Below, in pieces: positions 1 to 9,255 of a DNA stretch of 64,000 nt; position 1 is the first letter of the stretch, and each line of letters starts with the position of its first letter. The notes beneath the pieces are model-generated. The model was not told the origin of the DNA. It was given only the letters and a program-made list of their open reading frames with translations, and did no database searches. This DNA comes from Halobacillus amylolyticus (GTDB lineage Bacteria > Bacillota > Bacilli > Bacillales > Halobacillaceae): positions 1,773,501 through 1,837,500 of the forward strand of contig NZ_CP095075.1 in assembly GCF_022921115.1 (NCBI RefSeq). The letters run 5' to 3'. Position numbers and translations under genes: made by a program.

Positions 1-1129
1 TTGGTGTTGCTGTTTGGTAGAGTCTAAGTTTTCCTTTTACGTTATCGTTGCTATGAACTTTCGTAAATGTACTATCTTCTTGACCTTGCTCCTTAAATCC
101 TGTTGTTCTATGCGCTTCATCTGACACAATAAAGTCAAATTCAGGATATCCCAGATCTTGTGCTTGCTGGATAACGTCGATTGATTGATAAGTGCTAAAA
201 ATAACGTTCACCGTCACCTTGTCACTCTCATATTTTAATGATTGATAATTTTTTACAACCTCATTTGCATTTGTCGTAGCTGGAAAACCAATATCAGTTG
301 CTAAGATGTCAACATCATCATCATTTGTTTTTTTCTTAGTTGCTTTTCTATCAGATGTAACAGCAAATGAATTAAAATGTAAATCGTCAGAACTATCAGC
401 ATTCCAGCTAAACAATGTTTGTGTTAAAAGTTGAATACTCGGTACAAAATACAATACATTATAAACTTTTTGACCACTGTCTCTGGCAAACTGTTCTACC
501 ATTTTTAGTGAGGTGAATGTCTTACCTGTTCCAGGTGCCATAACAAGCATTCCACGGTCATGCGTCTTAAAATATTCTTTTGCAAGTTCAATCGCTTTAG
601 ATTGATAATCACGTGTGTTCTTGTAAGACTTTACAATAATCTCTTTAGGCTTTTCAAAGTCTACAGTAGACCAATTAACTCTTGAGTGACGCAAATCAGA
701 TAAACCAATCTTTTGAACTTGCTTGGTTTGTGAATCAACTGTGTCAAGTGCATTTTGATTCCATTCATCAGTAGTAGAGACAATCATACCCGCACTATAA
801 TAGCTTTTACCAAGCTCTGCAATAAATGAATTGATTTCAGCCTTGCCAACTTTTCCTTGATAAAACTTGGCTTGGATTGCAGTTAGTTCACCCGTATTGC
901 GGTTTTTGGCAACCAAGTCCACGCCAGTATCCTTCTTGGGAATACCATATTCTTCTGGTACATCTTTTAGTTGCCAAACATCAGAATATAGGTTCTTGTA
1001 GATTGGTTCATTTTGTAAATATATTTGTACTAACTGTTCAAAGTAAGTACCACGATCACGTTGGATAGTACCTGCAGATTCATTGATGATTTTAATGAGA
1101 TGATCAAATGATTGTATAGAAGTATTCAT
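1..1129 (-). CDS. Type ISP restriction-modification enzyme, N-terminal part (runs off window)
   Basis: About 376 residues are visible and the frame is open to the window edge, so the gene continues to the left. An Mrr-like nuclease domain comes first, with the acidic residue in DTGVDLV (about residue 71) and QAK (about 86-88). A RecA-like translocase follows, with Walker A APGTGKT (about 198-204), a DEAH box in VSDEAHR (about 335) and the YQTATP motif III at the edge. This Mrr plus DEAH order is that of LlaGI/LlaBIII-type single-chain enzymes, which carry an N6-adenine methylase and target-recognition domain further on. Those parts lie outside the window, so the full type ISP assignment is inferred. 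An orphan Mrr-helicase is the alternative. The start is set by AGGAG just upstream of 1129. Confidence 0.75.
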   Translation of the reverse strand, partial: MNTSIQSFDHLIKIINESAGTIQRDRGTYFEQLVQIYLQNEPIYKNLYSDVWQLKDVPEEYGIPKKDTGVDLVAKNRNTGELTAIQAKFYQGKVGKAEINSFIAELGKSYYSAGMIVSTTDEWNQNALDTVDSQTKQVQKIGLSDLRHSRVNWSTVDFEKPKEIIVKSYKNTRDYQSKAIELAKEYFKTHDRGMLVMAPGTGKTFTSLKMVEQFARDSGQKVYNVLYFVPSIQLLTQTLFSWNADSSDDLHFNSFAVTSDRKATKKKTNDDDVDILATDIGFPATTNANEVVKNYQSLKYESDKVTVNVIFSTYQSIDVIQQAQDLGYPEFDFIVSDEAHRTTGFKEQGQEDSTFTKVHSNDNVKGKLRLYQTATP

Positions 1130-1515
1130 AAATTATTGCTCCTTATATTTCAAAAACTCTATCTAGAGGCAGAAATTTTCTTTTTTGATAGCAAAAATAT
1201 TTGCTATTTTTATTATATCGTTTTATCGAGATTATTACATTTGATTTTGTATTGTTCTTCCCAATCATTTTGAATGGCATTAGATATACTCTCTTAGCTT
1301 CGAAATTTAAATCTGAAGAATATGGGAATCTTCCAGGTAAACTGGAACATGTTTTAATTTCACAATATGGATTTGTAATATCTTGGCAAATATCAATAAC
1401 ATTCATGAAATTCACTAGTCCGTACAGCTAAGCTAGAAGAGAATTCATTTTTTGAGTCTGAATATACACTAATTGTGCTTTGTCAGTATGGATAATGCTG
1501 CTTGTACTCTAAAGT

Positions 1516-1680
1516 CTAGAAAATATCTTTAAAGCCCTGAATTTCCAGATTAACTTGTTTATCTTCGCCAATATTACTTCTTAAAAGAGGAACAAACCAT
1601 CTTTCAACAAACTTATCAATGACTTCAGGTAGTGTTTTGAAATTGCATGAATCGATAATGAAGGAATCAAGATATATTTT
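1516..1680 (-). pseudogene. Unrecognised gene remnant without a start codon
   Basis: A minus-strand frame of about 54 codons lies between a TAA (1681-1683) and a TAG (1516-1518). It has protein-like composition, including DSFIIDSCNF and LPEVIDKFVERWFVPLL, but no usable start. It is probably the 3' scrap of a lost gene in the debris between the restriction gene and the toprim gene. The rest of 1130-1933 shows nothing I can support. Confidence 0.25.
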
Positions 1681-1933
1681 TTATACAGGAATGCTAAAAG
1701 GATTTAATGAACACTTAAACTTATGTTTAAAATACATTAGTTCCCTCCATACCTAAGGATATCAGTACATGATTTGCTTCTCTTTCTTAGAAAACAATAA
1801 TTTTCTCTGTGAACTTAATTCTTAAAAATTAGGAACAATAAGGGATGGATAACTGTTTATTCAAGAAACAGTAGTACCGGAGGGCATGGTCGAACCGGCA
1901 CTCACGAAGTAACACGATTTTCGGTTGCTCACT

Positions 1934-2839
1934 CTACCTCTCTATTACTAAATCATTTTCTTTCTTAATTTCTCTATTCCAGTCTTTATTTGTAGGTAAA
2001 TCAATTTTAGTTACTTCTTTATTAATTAGCCGTTGATACTTATTAGCAAACTCACGCCCAGCCTTATCATTATCCGTACAAAAAGTTATGTGATTCATCT
2101 TATGACCTTCCTTGCCCATCCGTTTGATTTCATCAATCATGGTCTGACGCTTAAGCCCAGACATGGAAACTAATCGAGTATCTTGTAACTTCCCTTTTTT
2201 AATACTCCAGTAAGACAACGCATCAATCTGGCTCTCAAAAAGATAAATAGAATTAGGCTTACCAATATCCACAGAAAAACCAGCTGATCCATGGCTGTTC
2301 CTATCAATGCCTTTAAACATCCGCCCGTCTTTCATTGGAGAGGTTCCTTGTCGATCCGCTCCAACTATCTCTCCTTTCTGTTTCCACTTAAACACCACAT
2401 TCCCGAGCTTATCCTGTGCGATTAAATCTTTATTATCAAGCCAATGAACAATCTTTGGGTGAATCTTCCGTTCATTCGTAAGATAATCTTTAGCTCTCTT
2501 CCTATCGTTCACTTCATAATGAAAAGGGTATTGATAAGGCTCTTTAGGCTTTTGCTCTTGGACATTGTCTTTCACTTTATAACCTTGCTCATTTAAATCT
2601 AATACCGCCTCTGGAAAGCTCATGCCGTAAAACATTTTGGCAAAGTTAATGACTCCAGCTCCTTTTTCGTCTCTGGAATTCCAGGCATACATTTGGTCTT
2701 TAATCACTAGGCTGTCATGCACTTGATGCCGGTAATACCTTCCTTCTCTATTCAATGGCTCCCCTTTACGCTCCAGATAGTCTATAAGATCCACATTAAG
2801 AGCAACCTCCACTTGGTCCGCGCTTACATGTTTGGCCAT
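1934..2839 (-). CDS. DUF3991/toprim domain protein of conjugative elements
   Basis: A 301-residue protein. The N-terminal half (about 1-90) resembles the zinc-finger-less DUF3991 primase-like module that binds DNA. The C-terminal half holds a toprim fold: the acidic residue in YLFESQIDALSY (about 200-212) and the FCTDNDKAGREFA motif (about 253-265) supply metal-binding acids. Such proteins occur beside relaxase and LtrC genes on Gram-positive plasmids and integrative elements, where a role in priming or processing transferred DNA is assumed. The start has GAGGAGG upstream at about 2848-2854. A terminator separates it from the LtrC-like remnant upstream, so it probably has its own promoter. 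The relaxase itself is absent. Confidence 0.75.
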   Translation of the reverse strand: MAKHVSADQVEVALNVDLIDYLERKGEPLNREGRYYRHQVHDSLVIKDQMYAWNSRDEKGAGVINFAKMFYGMSFPEAVLDLNEQGYKVKDNVQEQKPKEPYQYPFHYEVNDRKRAKDYLTNERKIHPKIVHWLDNKDLIAQDKLGNVVFKWKQKGEIVGADRQGTSPMKDGRMFKGIDRNSHGSAGFSVDIGKPNSIYLFESQIDALSYWSIKKGKLQDTRLVSMSGLKRQTMIDEIKRMGKEGHKMNHITFCTDNDKAGREFANKYQRLINKEVTKIDLPTNKDWNREIKKENDLVIER

Positions 2840-2868
2840 GCAGCACTTCCTCCTCTCTAAAAGTAGAT

Positions 2869-2902
2869 ATAAAAAAAGACAGGGAGAAAACTCCCTGTCT
2901 AC
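2869..2902 (-). terminator. Rho-independent terminator of the LtrC-like gene
   Basis: Perfect 10-bp inverted repeat AGACAGGGAG / CTCCCTGTCT with a 4-nt loop, followed on the minus strand by a run of T. It lies just after the LtrC-like stop and before the toprim gene. Confidence 0.85.
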
Positions 2903-4077
2903 CGTTCAACCTCTACTTTTTCTTTTTGTTTTTCCTTCTGATGAAAATCCCCCTTATTCCCCTTCCCATGCTTCATTTCTGAAGTGGTGCTTTCTTTCTC
3001 TTCATGGAACTCTCGATCTAGCTTACTTTCAATTTGGGATAGTCGTTGTTCTCCACGATCCGATAAAGGCAACTCTTTTAATTCTTGAAGAGATTCCTTT
3101 TTGAATTGATAAACCTCTTCTTTACTGTGAGTTTCTTGAAAAGCACGCATCTGATTTAAGCGTTCTTGCCGATCGTTGTTTTCTTCTTTATCCAACTCTT
3201 TTCCAACTGTTGGTTCAATAAAGTTCATAAGCTCCTTCTTATAAGCATCTTTGAAATCTTGATGGGAATAATCCTCTCCGACCTTTTCTTCCTTACCAAA
3301 TGGCCCGCTATCTTTTTCAACCTTGCTCACCTGGCTTCGGTACATTTCCCGAAGCTTTTCTGAAGGCAAAGTCTCTCTTTCTTGTTTCTCTTCTTCTATT
3401 TCATGTTTTGGTTCTTTAACACTCATTGTTTTCTCCCCTTCCTTTTCTTGACCCATGGATTCTTCAATGGTCGTAATAAATTCTTTAGCTGTTGACTGAA
3501 CTTCTTGTAATAAGCTCTCATGGTCTTTAAATTCATGATCCTTGGTCCAGTGATGCAGATAGTCTAATGAGTAGTCACTGGTATCAATATTGAAATAAGA
3601 AGCAACCGTATAAGCTGTCATTTCCGCCTGAAATTCTTTCTCCGGTTTGGTGTATTCATTTATGTTTTCCTTTGTGTGAAGCTTGGCATGAGTCAGTTCA
3701 TGTAACAGAGTTTTTGTGTTTTGTCGCTCAGAGTTACGGGGATTAAGAGCGACTTCATCTCGCCCGGTGTAACTTACACCTTTAGCTGCTCCTAACTCTT
3801 CATAAGGCTCTACAATTTGTATGTTGTTTTTATCGGCTATAGCCTCCATCCCTTGTCGAAGCTGGGTGTAGTTTTCAACCTCCCCATCGATCCATTTGTT
3901 AGGAAAGATTTGAGGCAGATCTTTTTGAGTTGCTGTTGTCTGGGGAACATCAAACACACTCCCTGTAGAATAAACAAGACGGCCATCTCGTTTGTCGAGT
4001 TGACCGCCTTTGACTTGTTGCTTTTCTGTTTTCGCCGCATATTTAAAAGGTTCCCATTCCCCTTTTGTAATTTTTAT
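2899..4077 (-). pseudogene. LtrC-like protein, 5'-truncated, with zincin domain
   Basis: The open frame runs from an in-frame TGA (4078-4080) to the stop at 2899. A methionine at 3957 gives a 352-residue product. Residues upstream of that methionine (QLDKRDGRLVYSTGSVFDV) still match the conserved middle of LtrC/ArdC-like proteins, so the true start and the N-terminal ssDNA-binding ArdC-type domain are lost. What remains is a zincin-like domain with HELTHAKLH (HExxH) followed by a highly charged Glu/Lys-rich, probably coiled-coil tail. ArdC/LtrC proteins protect or process incoming plasmid DNA. With the toprim gene this marks the remains of a conjugative element. A shortened zincin protein could still be made from 3957. 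Confidence 0.65.
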
Positions 4078-4154
4078 TCAAGCCTTCTTTTCAAAATAAT
4101 GATGCAATCGATACTCCTGTAGAAGTCGTCCTGTATGGAGTTTTATTTCGTTAC

Positions 4155-4478
4155 TCAATCCTGAACCTCAACGAGATAAATTTGTTCTTTAAAGGCTCCT
4201 CTTTTTTCGGCTTTATCCTTACGAATCCTCTCCACCTTATCCATAGATGCCCCATGAACATTTGCCAGGGCATGCATTAATTCAAGTAAATCAGCCATTT
4301 CCTTTAATGCTTCCTCGTCATTTTCCGCTGTGAGGTATTCGTTTAGCTCTTCCTGAAGTTTAGCCTTCAGTGAATTTATGTATTATTTATCATCTAGAAT
4401 CTTCGTTTCAAATTCCTTCCCTGTTTTTTCGATGATATCTGGAATTCTATCGCGTACAAGTTTGTTATAAACCGGCAT
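4155..4478 (-). pseudogene. MazG-like NTP pyrophosphohydrolase with in-frame stop
   Basis: The frame reads MPVYNKLVRDRIPDIIEKTG, then after a stop YINSLKAKLQEELNEY and ALKEMADLLELMHALA. This is the family annotated as phosphoribosyl-ATP pyrophosphohydrolase-like (all-alpha NTP pyrophosphatase), normally about 105 residues. Codon 32 (4383-4385) is TAA, which splits the gene before the EExxE/ExxD metal-binding helices. Everything else is intact (107 codons, GGGAG ribosome-binding site). It could be a recent nonsense mutation or a base-call error. Confidence 0.75.
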
Positions 4479-4558
4479 ATTATTCTCTCCCTGCATATAT
4501 AATGGTTCTGCTTAACTTTATTATAAATCATATATACAATTTCGACATTAGACCTATA

Positions 4559-4601
4559 TAAAAAAACCAAGCCATCGTTTACCCAGAACGACGCTTGGCT
4601 T
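4559..4601 (-). terminator. Terminator of the ycj-like operon
   Basis: On the minus strand AGCCAAGCGTCGTT pairs imperfectly with AACGATGGCTTGG and is followed by TTTTTTT. It lies about 35 bp after the GH13_18 stop and ends the long operon. Confidence 0.85.
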
Positions 4602-4634
4602 TCAAAATATGATTTCTCTAAAATTAGTGGCTTC

Positions 4635-6314
4635 CTATTTTTTAACCCACGTATACCCGTAATCTGAAAGAACAACAGAACCTTCTATTTTTCTATTATC
4701 AAATAAGTTGGTTCCCTTGAATGGCAGCGGTACTTCAACCTCTTCCCTTGACATGTTCACAACAAAGAAAACTTCCTCTCCTGACTTAGGATCCATTCTC
4801 TTCAAGACAAAAAGACGAGGATCTAAATCGAGTACTTGTTGGTCCGCATATGGTGAGAAGGCTGCCTCTTTTTTTCGAATCTCTATCATTTCTTGAAGTC
4901 CTGAAAAAATACCAGACCGACGTGGATCTGCTTGGAGTTCTTCACGAATCGTATCAACTTGGAGCTTTTCTCTATTGATTCGGCGTGGAATCCCTGACTT
5001 CACCATCCCTTCCTCATCATTTTTTGACCCTAGTAAGGAATGATAGTAAATAGCGGGTACACCGATGACGGATAGTAGAACGGAATGGGCCGCTAGCATC
5101 TTTTGAACTTCATCTTCTACGGTAAGGTCTTCTTCCTTATTCTTTAAGGCTTCCGAATAATTGATGTTAAGTTCATAGACAGACTGACTTCCGTCTGGAT
5201 TACTTTTATATGAGACATCTCCGCCGTTAGCTTTTACTTGATCGACGAGCTCCTGCTTTTCGTCTTCATTTAACAACCCCTCTGTCGGGCGCATGCCTAT
5301 GCCATCGTGACTGGCAAGGAAATTGAAATAAGTAGCTTCTTCCGATACGGGTTCAATGGTTTGAGCCCATTGGGTTAGCTTTGATGCATCATGCTTCATG
5401 AAACTATAAAGAACGAGTGGGGGCAGTGTAAACTGGTACACCATGTTCGCTTCATTCGTTCCGCTCCCAAAGTAACTAATATTTTCTTGGTGGGGAACGT
5501 TCGTCTCTGTAATGATCTGGGTATTCGGCTGAAAGGCATTCATGATTGTATTCCATAACTGGATAATGGCATGAGCCTGTGGCAAGTGAATGCAGGACGT
5601 ACCTGATTCCTTCCATATAAAGCCGATTGCATCTAACCGGATACTGGTTGCGCCTTGATGGGCATAGGATAGCAGGATATCTGTCATTTCCATTAATACA
5701 TCAGGATTCGCAAAGTTAACGTCTACTTGATCCTTACTAAAGGTTGTCCAAGCTGTTTTCCCTTCCGTGCCGTACTCATGATAGAGTGGCGAGGTTCTAG
5801 GTCTGACTACTTGCTCACTATTAAACTCTGGATCTTTGGGGATAAAGAAGTCTTTATACGTCGGATCATTTTCAAGATATTTTTGAAACCATTCACTGGA
5901 TTGCGACATATGGTTGGCTACAAAATCAAACATCAGCCGATAATCCTCGGAAAAGTTTTGAATGTCACTCCAGTCCCCTAACTCTGGATGAATCGTTCTA
6001 TAGTCGCTTACGGAAAAGCCGTCATCCGAAGTGTAAGGGAACATCGGTAATAGATGAACATCCGTAATAGTGTCGCCGACTTCTTCCTTCAAAAATTTGT
6101 GCAATGTCGGGAGAGTTGGTTTCCCCTCTTTGTATATGCTGTCACCATATGTAATGAGGTAAATATTCTGTTCTGTCGGAGCAGCTGGGGTTGTCCACTC
6201 TTTTTCGGACCACTGTTCCATCAGCTCTTGAAATTTATTGATCACCTCGCCATCCCTTTTGCCATAAATGTCTTCAAGATGATGGGCAATCTGATCGATG
6301 AGTTCGTCTTTCAT
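4635..6314 (-). CDS. ycjM: GH13_18 sugar phosphorylase, YcjM-like (glucosylglycerate/sucrose phosphorylase family)
   Basis: 559 residues, which I recall as the length of E. coli YcjM. It is a (beta/alpha)8 GH13 enzyme of the sucrose-phosphorylase subfamily. Visible catalytic motifs are the nucleophile Asp in IRLDAIGF, the acid/base Glu in IITETNVPH and the third Asp in FLASHDGIGMRP. Subfamily members phosphorolyse sucrose, glucosylglycerol or 2-O-glucosylglycerate to glucose-1-phosphate, and YcjM acts on glucosylglycerate. No signal peptide, so cytoplasmic. It is the last gene of the operon, 16 bp after the phosphoglucomutase that would take the glucose phosphate onward. In E. coli ycjM is the first gene, so the order differs. 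Exact substrate is inferred. Confidence 0.82.
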   Translation of the reverse strand: MKDELIDQIAHHLEDIYGKRDGEVINKFQELMEQWSEKEWTTPAAPTEQNIYLITYGDSIYKEGKPTLPTLHKFLKEEVGDTITDVHLLPMFPYTSDDGFSVSDYRTIHPELGDWSDIQNFSEDYRLMFDFVANHMSQSSEWFQKYLENDPTYKDFFIPKDPEFNSEQVVRPRTSPLYHEYGTEGKTAWTTFSKDQVDVNFANPDVLMEMTDILLSYAHQGATSIRLDAIGFIWKESGTSCIHLPQAHAIIQLWNTIMNAFQPNTQIITETNVPHQENISYFGSGTNEANMVYQFTLPPLVLYSFMKHDASKLTQWAQTIEPVSEEATYFNFLASHDGIGMRPTEGLLNEDEKQELVDQVKANGGDVSYKSNPDGSQSVYELNINYSEALKNKEEDLTVEDEVQKMLAAHSVLLSVIGVPAIYYHSLLGSKNDEEGMVKSGIPRRINREKLQVDTIREELQADPRRSGIFSGLQEMIEIRKKEAAFSPYADQQVLDLDPRLFVLKRMDPKSGEEVFFVVNMSREEVEVPLPFKGTNLFDNRKIEGSVVLSDYGYTWVKK

Positions 6315-6330
6315 AGAAGTTCCCTCCCCT

Positions 6331-7002
6331 TTACTGTTTGTGTAAGAAAGCTTGCTTTATTTGAGTCCAGGAAAGCTCTGTTGTCTCGTTGACCATCAAA
6401 TCCGCTTGTTCTAGATAGGATCCCACACCTACCGCATACATACCGCTCCCTTGGATCGACTGAACACCAACCTTTGCATCTTCGACCCCAATCGATTGCG
6501 CAGGATCCGCTTCCAGCGCTTCACATACGGTTAGGAAAATTTCCGGATCTGGTTTCGATTGCTTAATTTTAGCTACATCCGCACAGTAATCAAATAAGTG
6601 CTCGATTTCCAAGGCATGCAGGACGGTTTGGGCATTTTTCGATACTGAAGCTAACCCAACCGGAATGGATTCACTTCTAATCTCTTCAATAAGTTCCTTC
6701 ATGCCAGGTAAAATGTCCTCTGGGGTGAGTTGTTGAATCAACTGTTTATAATACTCATTTTTCTGACTAGCTAAATCTTCTATTTCTGAATCCGTATAAG
6801 CATCTGACTGATTTCCATTGGCTAGAATCAGTGTGAGAGACTCGACTCGGCTTACACCTTTAAGGTTTTCATTGAAGTCTTCGTCAAAAGGAATTCCTAA
6901 TTCATCGGCCAGCTGCTTCCAAGCTAAATAATGATAATGGGCGGTATCGGTTATCACCCCATCCAGATCAAAAACGACGGCTTCTATATGTTTTGATGTC
7001 AT
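6331..7002 (-). CDS. pgmB: Beta-phosphoglucomutase, HAD family (YcjU-like)
   Basis: 223 residues, HAD subfamily IA with a C1 cap. The motif I FDLDGVITDTAHYHYLAWK carries the nucleophile Asp and the beta-PGM signature. Motif IV is GVEDAKVGVQSI. The enzyme converts beta-glucose-1-phosphate, the product of inverting GH65 phosphorylases, to glucose-6-phosphate. It lies 3 bp downstream of the GH65 gene, the standard pairing for kojibiose, maltose and trehalose phosphorylases. It corresponds to ycjU. Confidence 0.9.
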   Translation of the reverse strand: MTSKHIEAVVFDLDGVITDTAHYHYLAWKQLADELGIPFDEDFNENLKGVSRVESLTLILANGNQSDAYTDSEIEDLASQKNEYYKQLIQQLTPEDILPGMKELIEEIRSESIPVGLASVSKNAQTVLHALEIEHLFDYCADVAKIKQSKPDPEIFLTVCEALEADPAQSIGVEDAKVGVQSIQGSGMYAVGVGSYLEQADLMVNETTELSWTQIKQAFLHKQ

Positions 7003-7005
7003 CGA

Positions 7006-9255
7006 TTAAGTCCTTTCTTTGTGCAATTCATTATCCTTATGCAGGGGAATTTCAAGATGGTCGATTAACTGATAATGTTGCTTCCCGATTTCCATATCAA
7101 TCGGGTCTCCCCCAACTTTTTCAATACATAACGTATTCTGATTCATCTCCACCGTAATTTCTCTGCCTTTATAATGGAGGGGTAGTTTAAAGGAAGACCA
7201 TGCTTCAGGAAGTGTAGGATTCAGTTTAATCCCTTCCTGTTCAAACGATAAATTCAAGAAACTAAAGACGGCCAACCAGATGGAACCTAATGAGGCCGCA
7301 TGAATCCCTTCATCTGAAGAGTGAGGGTTCGGTCCGAGATCAATTAAGCACGCTTCTTGAAACAGTTGGTAAGCCAGTTCCTCTTGATCACATCTCATCG
7401 CCAAAATGGAATGAATCGCTTTACTTAAGGAAGAATCATGGATCGTTTTATCTTCATAATAGCTAAAGTTCTTCTCCACGACCTCTTTAGAGAATAGATC
7501 TGGGAAGAGATACAACAGCATGACGACATCCGCTTGCTTTAAGATTTGCATCTCGTTTACTTCGCCTCTGGAGTAATCAAGCAGGATCGATTGGCTGCCT
7601 TGATTCTTTTTATACTTGGATAAGTCAATCGCAGGTTTTCCTAAAAACGTATCATCTTGGGGAATAAGCTGGTCAGCATTCTCTTTCGGTAAATACAAAC
7701 GGTTCAGAAAATCTTTCGCTGACTTTCTAAATTCTTCATCCAGCTTATTGAACTTATCTAATACTTGCAGCGTTTGTTTTACAACATAATGGGCCATGTA
7801 ATTTGTATAAGCATTATTATCAATAAACTCCGTATATTCATCTGGACCGATGACGTTTAAAAGGTGCAATTGTCCGTCGCGTTCTGAGGTGCGGCTCAGC
7901 CAAAACTTGCTCGTTTCTTCAAGCATCGTTAACCCTCTCGCTGCCATGAACTCCTCGTCACCCGTTACGTGATAATGATGAAGAACAGCATAGGCGATAT
8001 CAGCGACAATATGATGCTCCGCTAAGGCTGAGGCCACTTTTTGCCGTTCGCCAGTTTTTATATTGATTGCAGCATAAGCTGGGGTCTCTTCCTTGCCCGT
8101 CCGTGCGCTCTCCCAAGGAAACTGGGCCCCTTCATGTCCATTTGCCTTCGCTCGCTCTCTGGCTTCTGGCAGCCTGTTATACCGGTATTCCAGCAATTGT
8201 TTAGCTGCCTTTGGATCATTATAAAGATGATAAGGTAAAATAAAGATTTCCGCATCCCAGAAAACGTGTCCTTTATAGCCTTCACCCGTTAATCCTTTGG
8301 CTGCCACACTGAGATTAGGGTTATGCTTTGGAGCCATAATCTCCAAGTGATATTGAGCAAAATCAATCGCCTGCTGATCCATTGGGTTGCTGGAATGGAT
8401 CTCAATTCGCCGCTCCTGCCAGAAATCCTCCCAGGCGTTTTCTGACTGTTGTAGAATCCGTTCATAGCCTTCTTCGGATAATTGTTTCACCTTTGCTAAG
8501 CCGATCTCAGTTAATCGATCGACCTTTTGATCAATACTCGTGTACACTGCATTGAGTTTTTCCATATGAAACGGTTCGTTTTTCTTTAATGCAGCTGTAG
8601 ATTCACTTAAGAGCTGGCGGTTTTTTGCAAAAAAATGGACATCACAGCTCTTTGAATAGGTGCATGTTGAGAACAAGCCAATAGTTTGATGCGATCGTGT
8701 TGTTGTATACGTACCTTGCATATATGTTTCGTCATGGACTTGAACATGATCTTCCAGCACATGCTGACGGCCAAAGTTCGTTTGTTGCGCATCAATGCCT
8801 GTCCGCAATGTAATCGAGACGTCCCTATTCAAACTTTCAATACTCACTTTTGAAGCTAATACATGGACATCGTGTTTAGCTGCTAGTCTGCGAAACGTAA
8901 ATTGCAGACGTAATCCATCTTCCCTTTCCCACACAACATCCTTCGTTAGTTCTCCTCTATCCATATGGAGTGTTCGGTCATAGGAAATTGTTTTTCCCTT
9001 CAATGAAGAAAAGACTTCTCCATCAATTTCTAGATCCATCCCCATGACATCTGGAAGGTTCACTAATTCCTCGGGGTCTTCTAAGCTTGAATTGTTATAA
9101 ATGCCTGCGACAAATAATCCACGTTTTTGAATCGGGTAGTCTTCCTCATGCGTGCCCCGAATTCCCATGTATCCATTTCCGAGCGTCATGAGCGTCGCAT
9201 ATTTGTTTATTTTTTTGAGATCAAAATGGTCTTCGGAAAGCTTCAAATTCCTCAT
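7006..9255 (-). CDS. ycjT: GH65 disaccharide phosphorylase, YcjT-like (kojibiose phosphorylase type)
   Basis: 749 residues with the GH65 layout: N-terminal beta-sandwich (about 1-270), linker, (alpha/alpha)6 barrel and small C-terminal beta-domain. The general-acid Glu lies in NVIGPDEYTEF, next to the conserved DNNAYTNYMA. The phosphate site is likely in the HDSSLSKAIHS region. GH65 phosphorylases split alpha-glucosides such as kojibiose, maltose or glucosylglycerol with inversion to beta-glucose-1-phosphate. E. coli YcjT is a kojibiose phosphorylase, and synteny suggests the same here, but the residues deciding specificity cannot be judged by eye. It overlaps the oxidoreductase upstream by 4 bp and is translationally coupled to it. 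Confidence 0.85.
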   Translation of the reverse strand: MRNLKLSEDHFDLKKINKYATLMTLGNGYMGIRGTHEEDYPIQKRGLFVAGIYNNSSLEDPEELVNLPDVMGMDLEIDGEVFSSLKGKTISYDRTLHMDRGELTKDVVWEREDGLRLQFTFRRLAAKHDVHVLASKVSIESLNRDVSITLRTGIDAQQTNFGRQHVLEDHVQVHDETYMQGTYTTTRSHQTIGLFSTCTYSKSCDVHFFAKNRQLLSESTAALKKNEPFHMEKLNAVYTSIDQKVDRLTEIGLAKVKQLSEEGYERILQQSENAWEDFWQERRIEIHSSNPMDQQAIDFAQYHLEIMAPKHNPNLSVAAKGLTGEGYKGHVFWDAEIFILPYHLYNDPKAAKQLLEYRYNRLPEARERAKANGHEGAQFPWESARTGKEETPAYAAINIKTGERQKVASALAEHHIVADIAYAVLHHYHVTGDEEFMAARGLTMLEETSKFWLSRTSERDGQLHLLNVIGPDEYTEFIDNNAYTNYMAHYVVKQTLQVLDKFNKLDEEFRKSAKDFLNRLYLPKENADQLIPQDDTFLGKPAIDLSKYKKNQGSQSILLDYSRGEVNEMQILKQADVVMLLYLFPDLFSKEVVEKNFSYYEDKTIHDSSLSKAIHSILAMRCDQEELAYQLFQEACLIDLGPNPHSSDEGIHAASLGSIWLAVFSFLNLSFEQEGIKLNPTLPEAWSSFKLPLHYKGREITVEMNQNTLCIEKVGGDPIDMEIGKQHYQLIDHLEIPLHKDNELHKERT

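Noticed and set aside
1143..1431. Overlapping frames on both strands upstream of the restriction gene
   Set aside because: No start signals or recognisable motifs; mirror-image frames in AT-rich sequence.
1870..1935. tRNA-like sequence on the minus strand (GGTAGAGTGAGC and CCGGTTCGACC)
   Set aside because: The D- and T-arm-like words are present, but the T-stem does not pair, no acceptor stem forms and no CCA-compatible end is seen. At best a tRNA fragment; not annotated.
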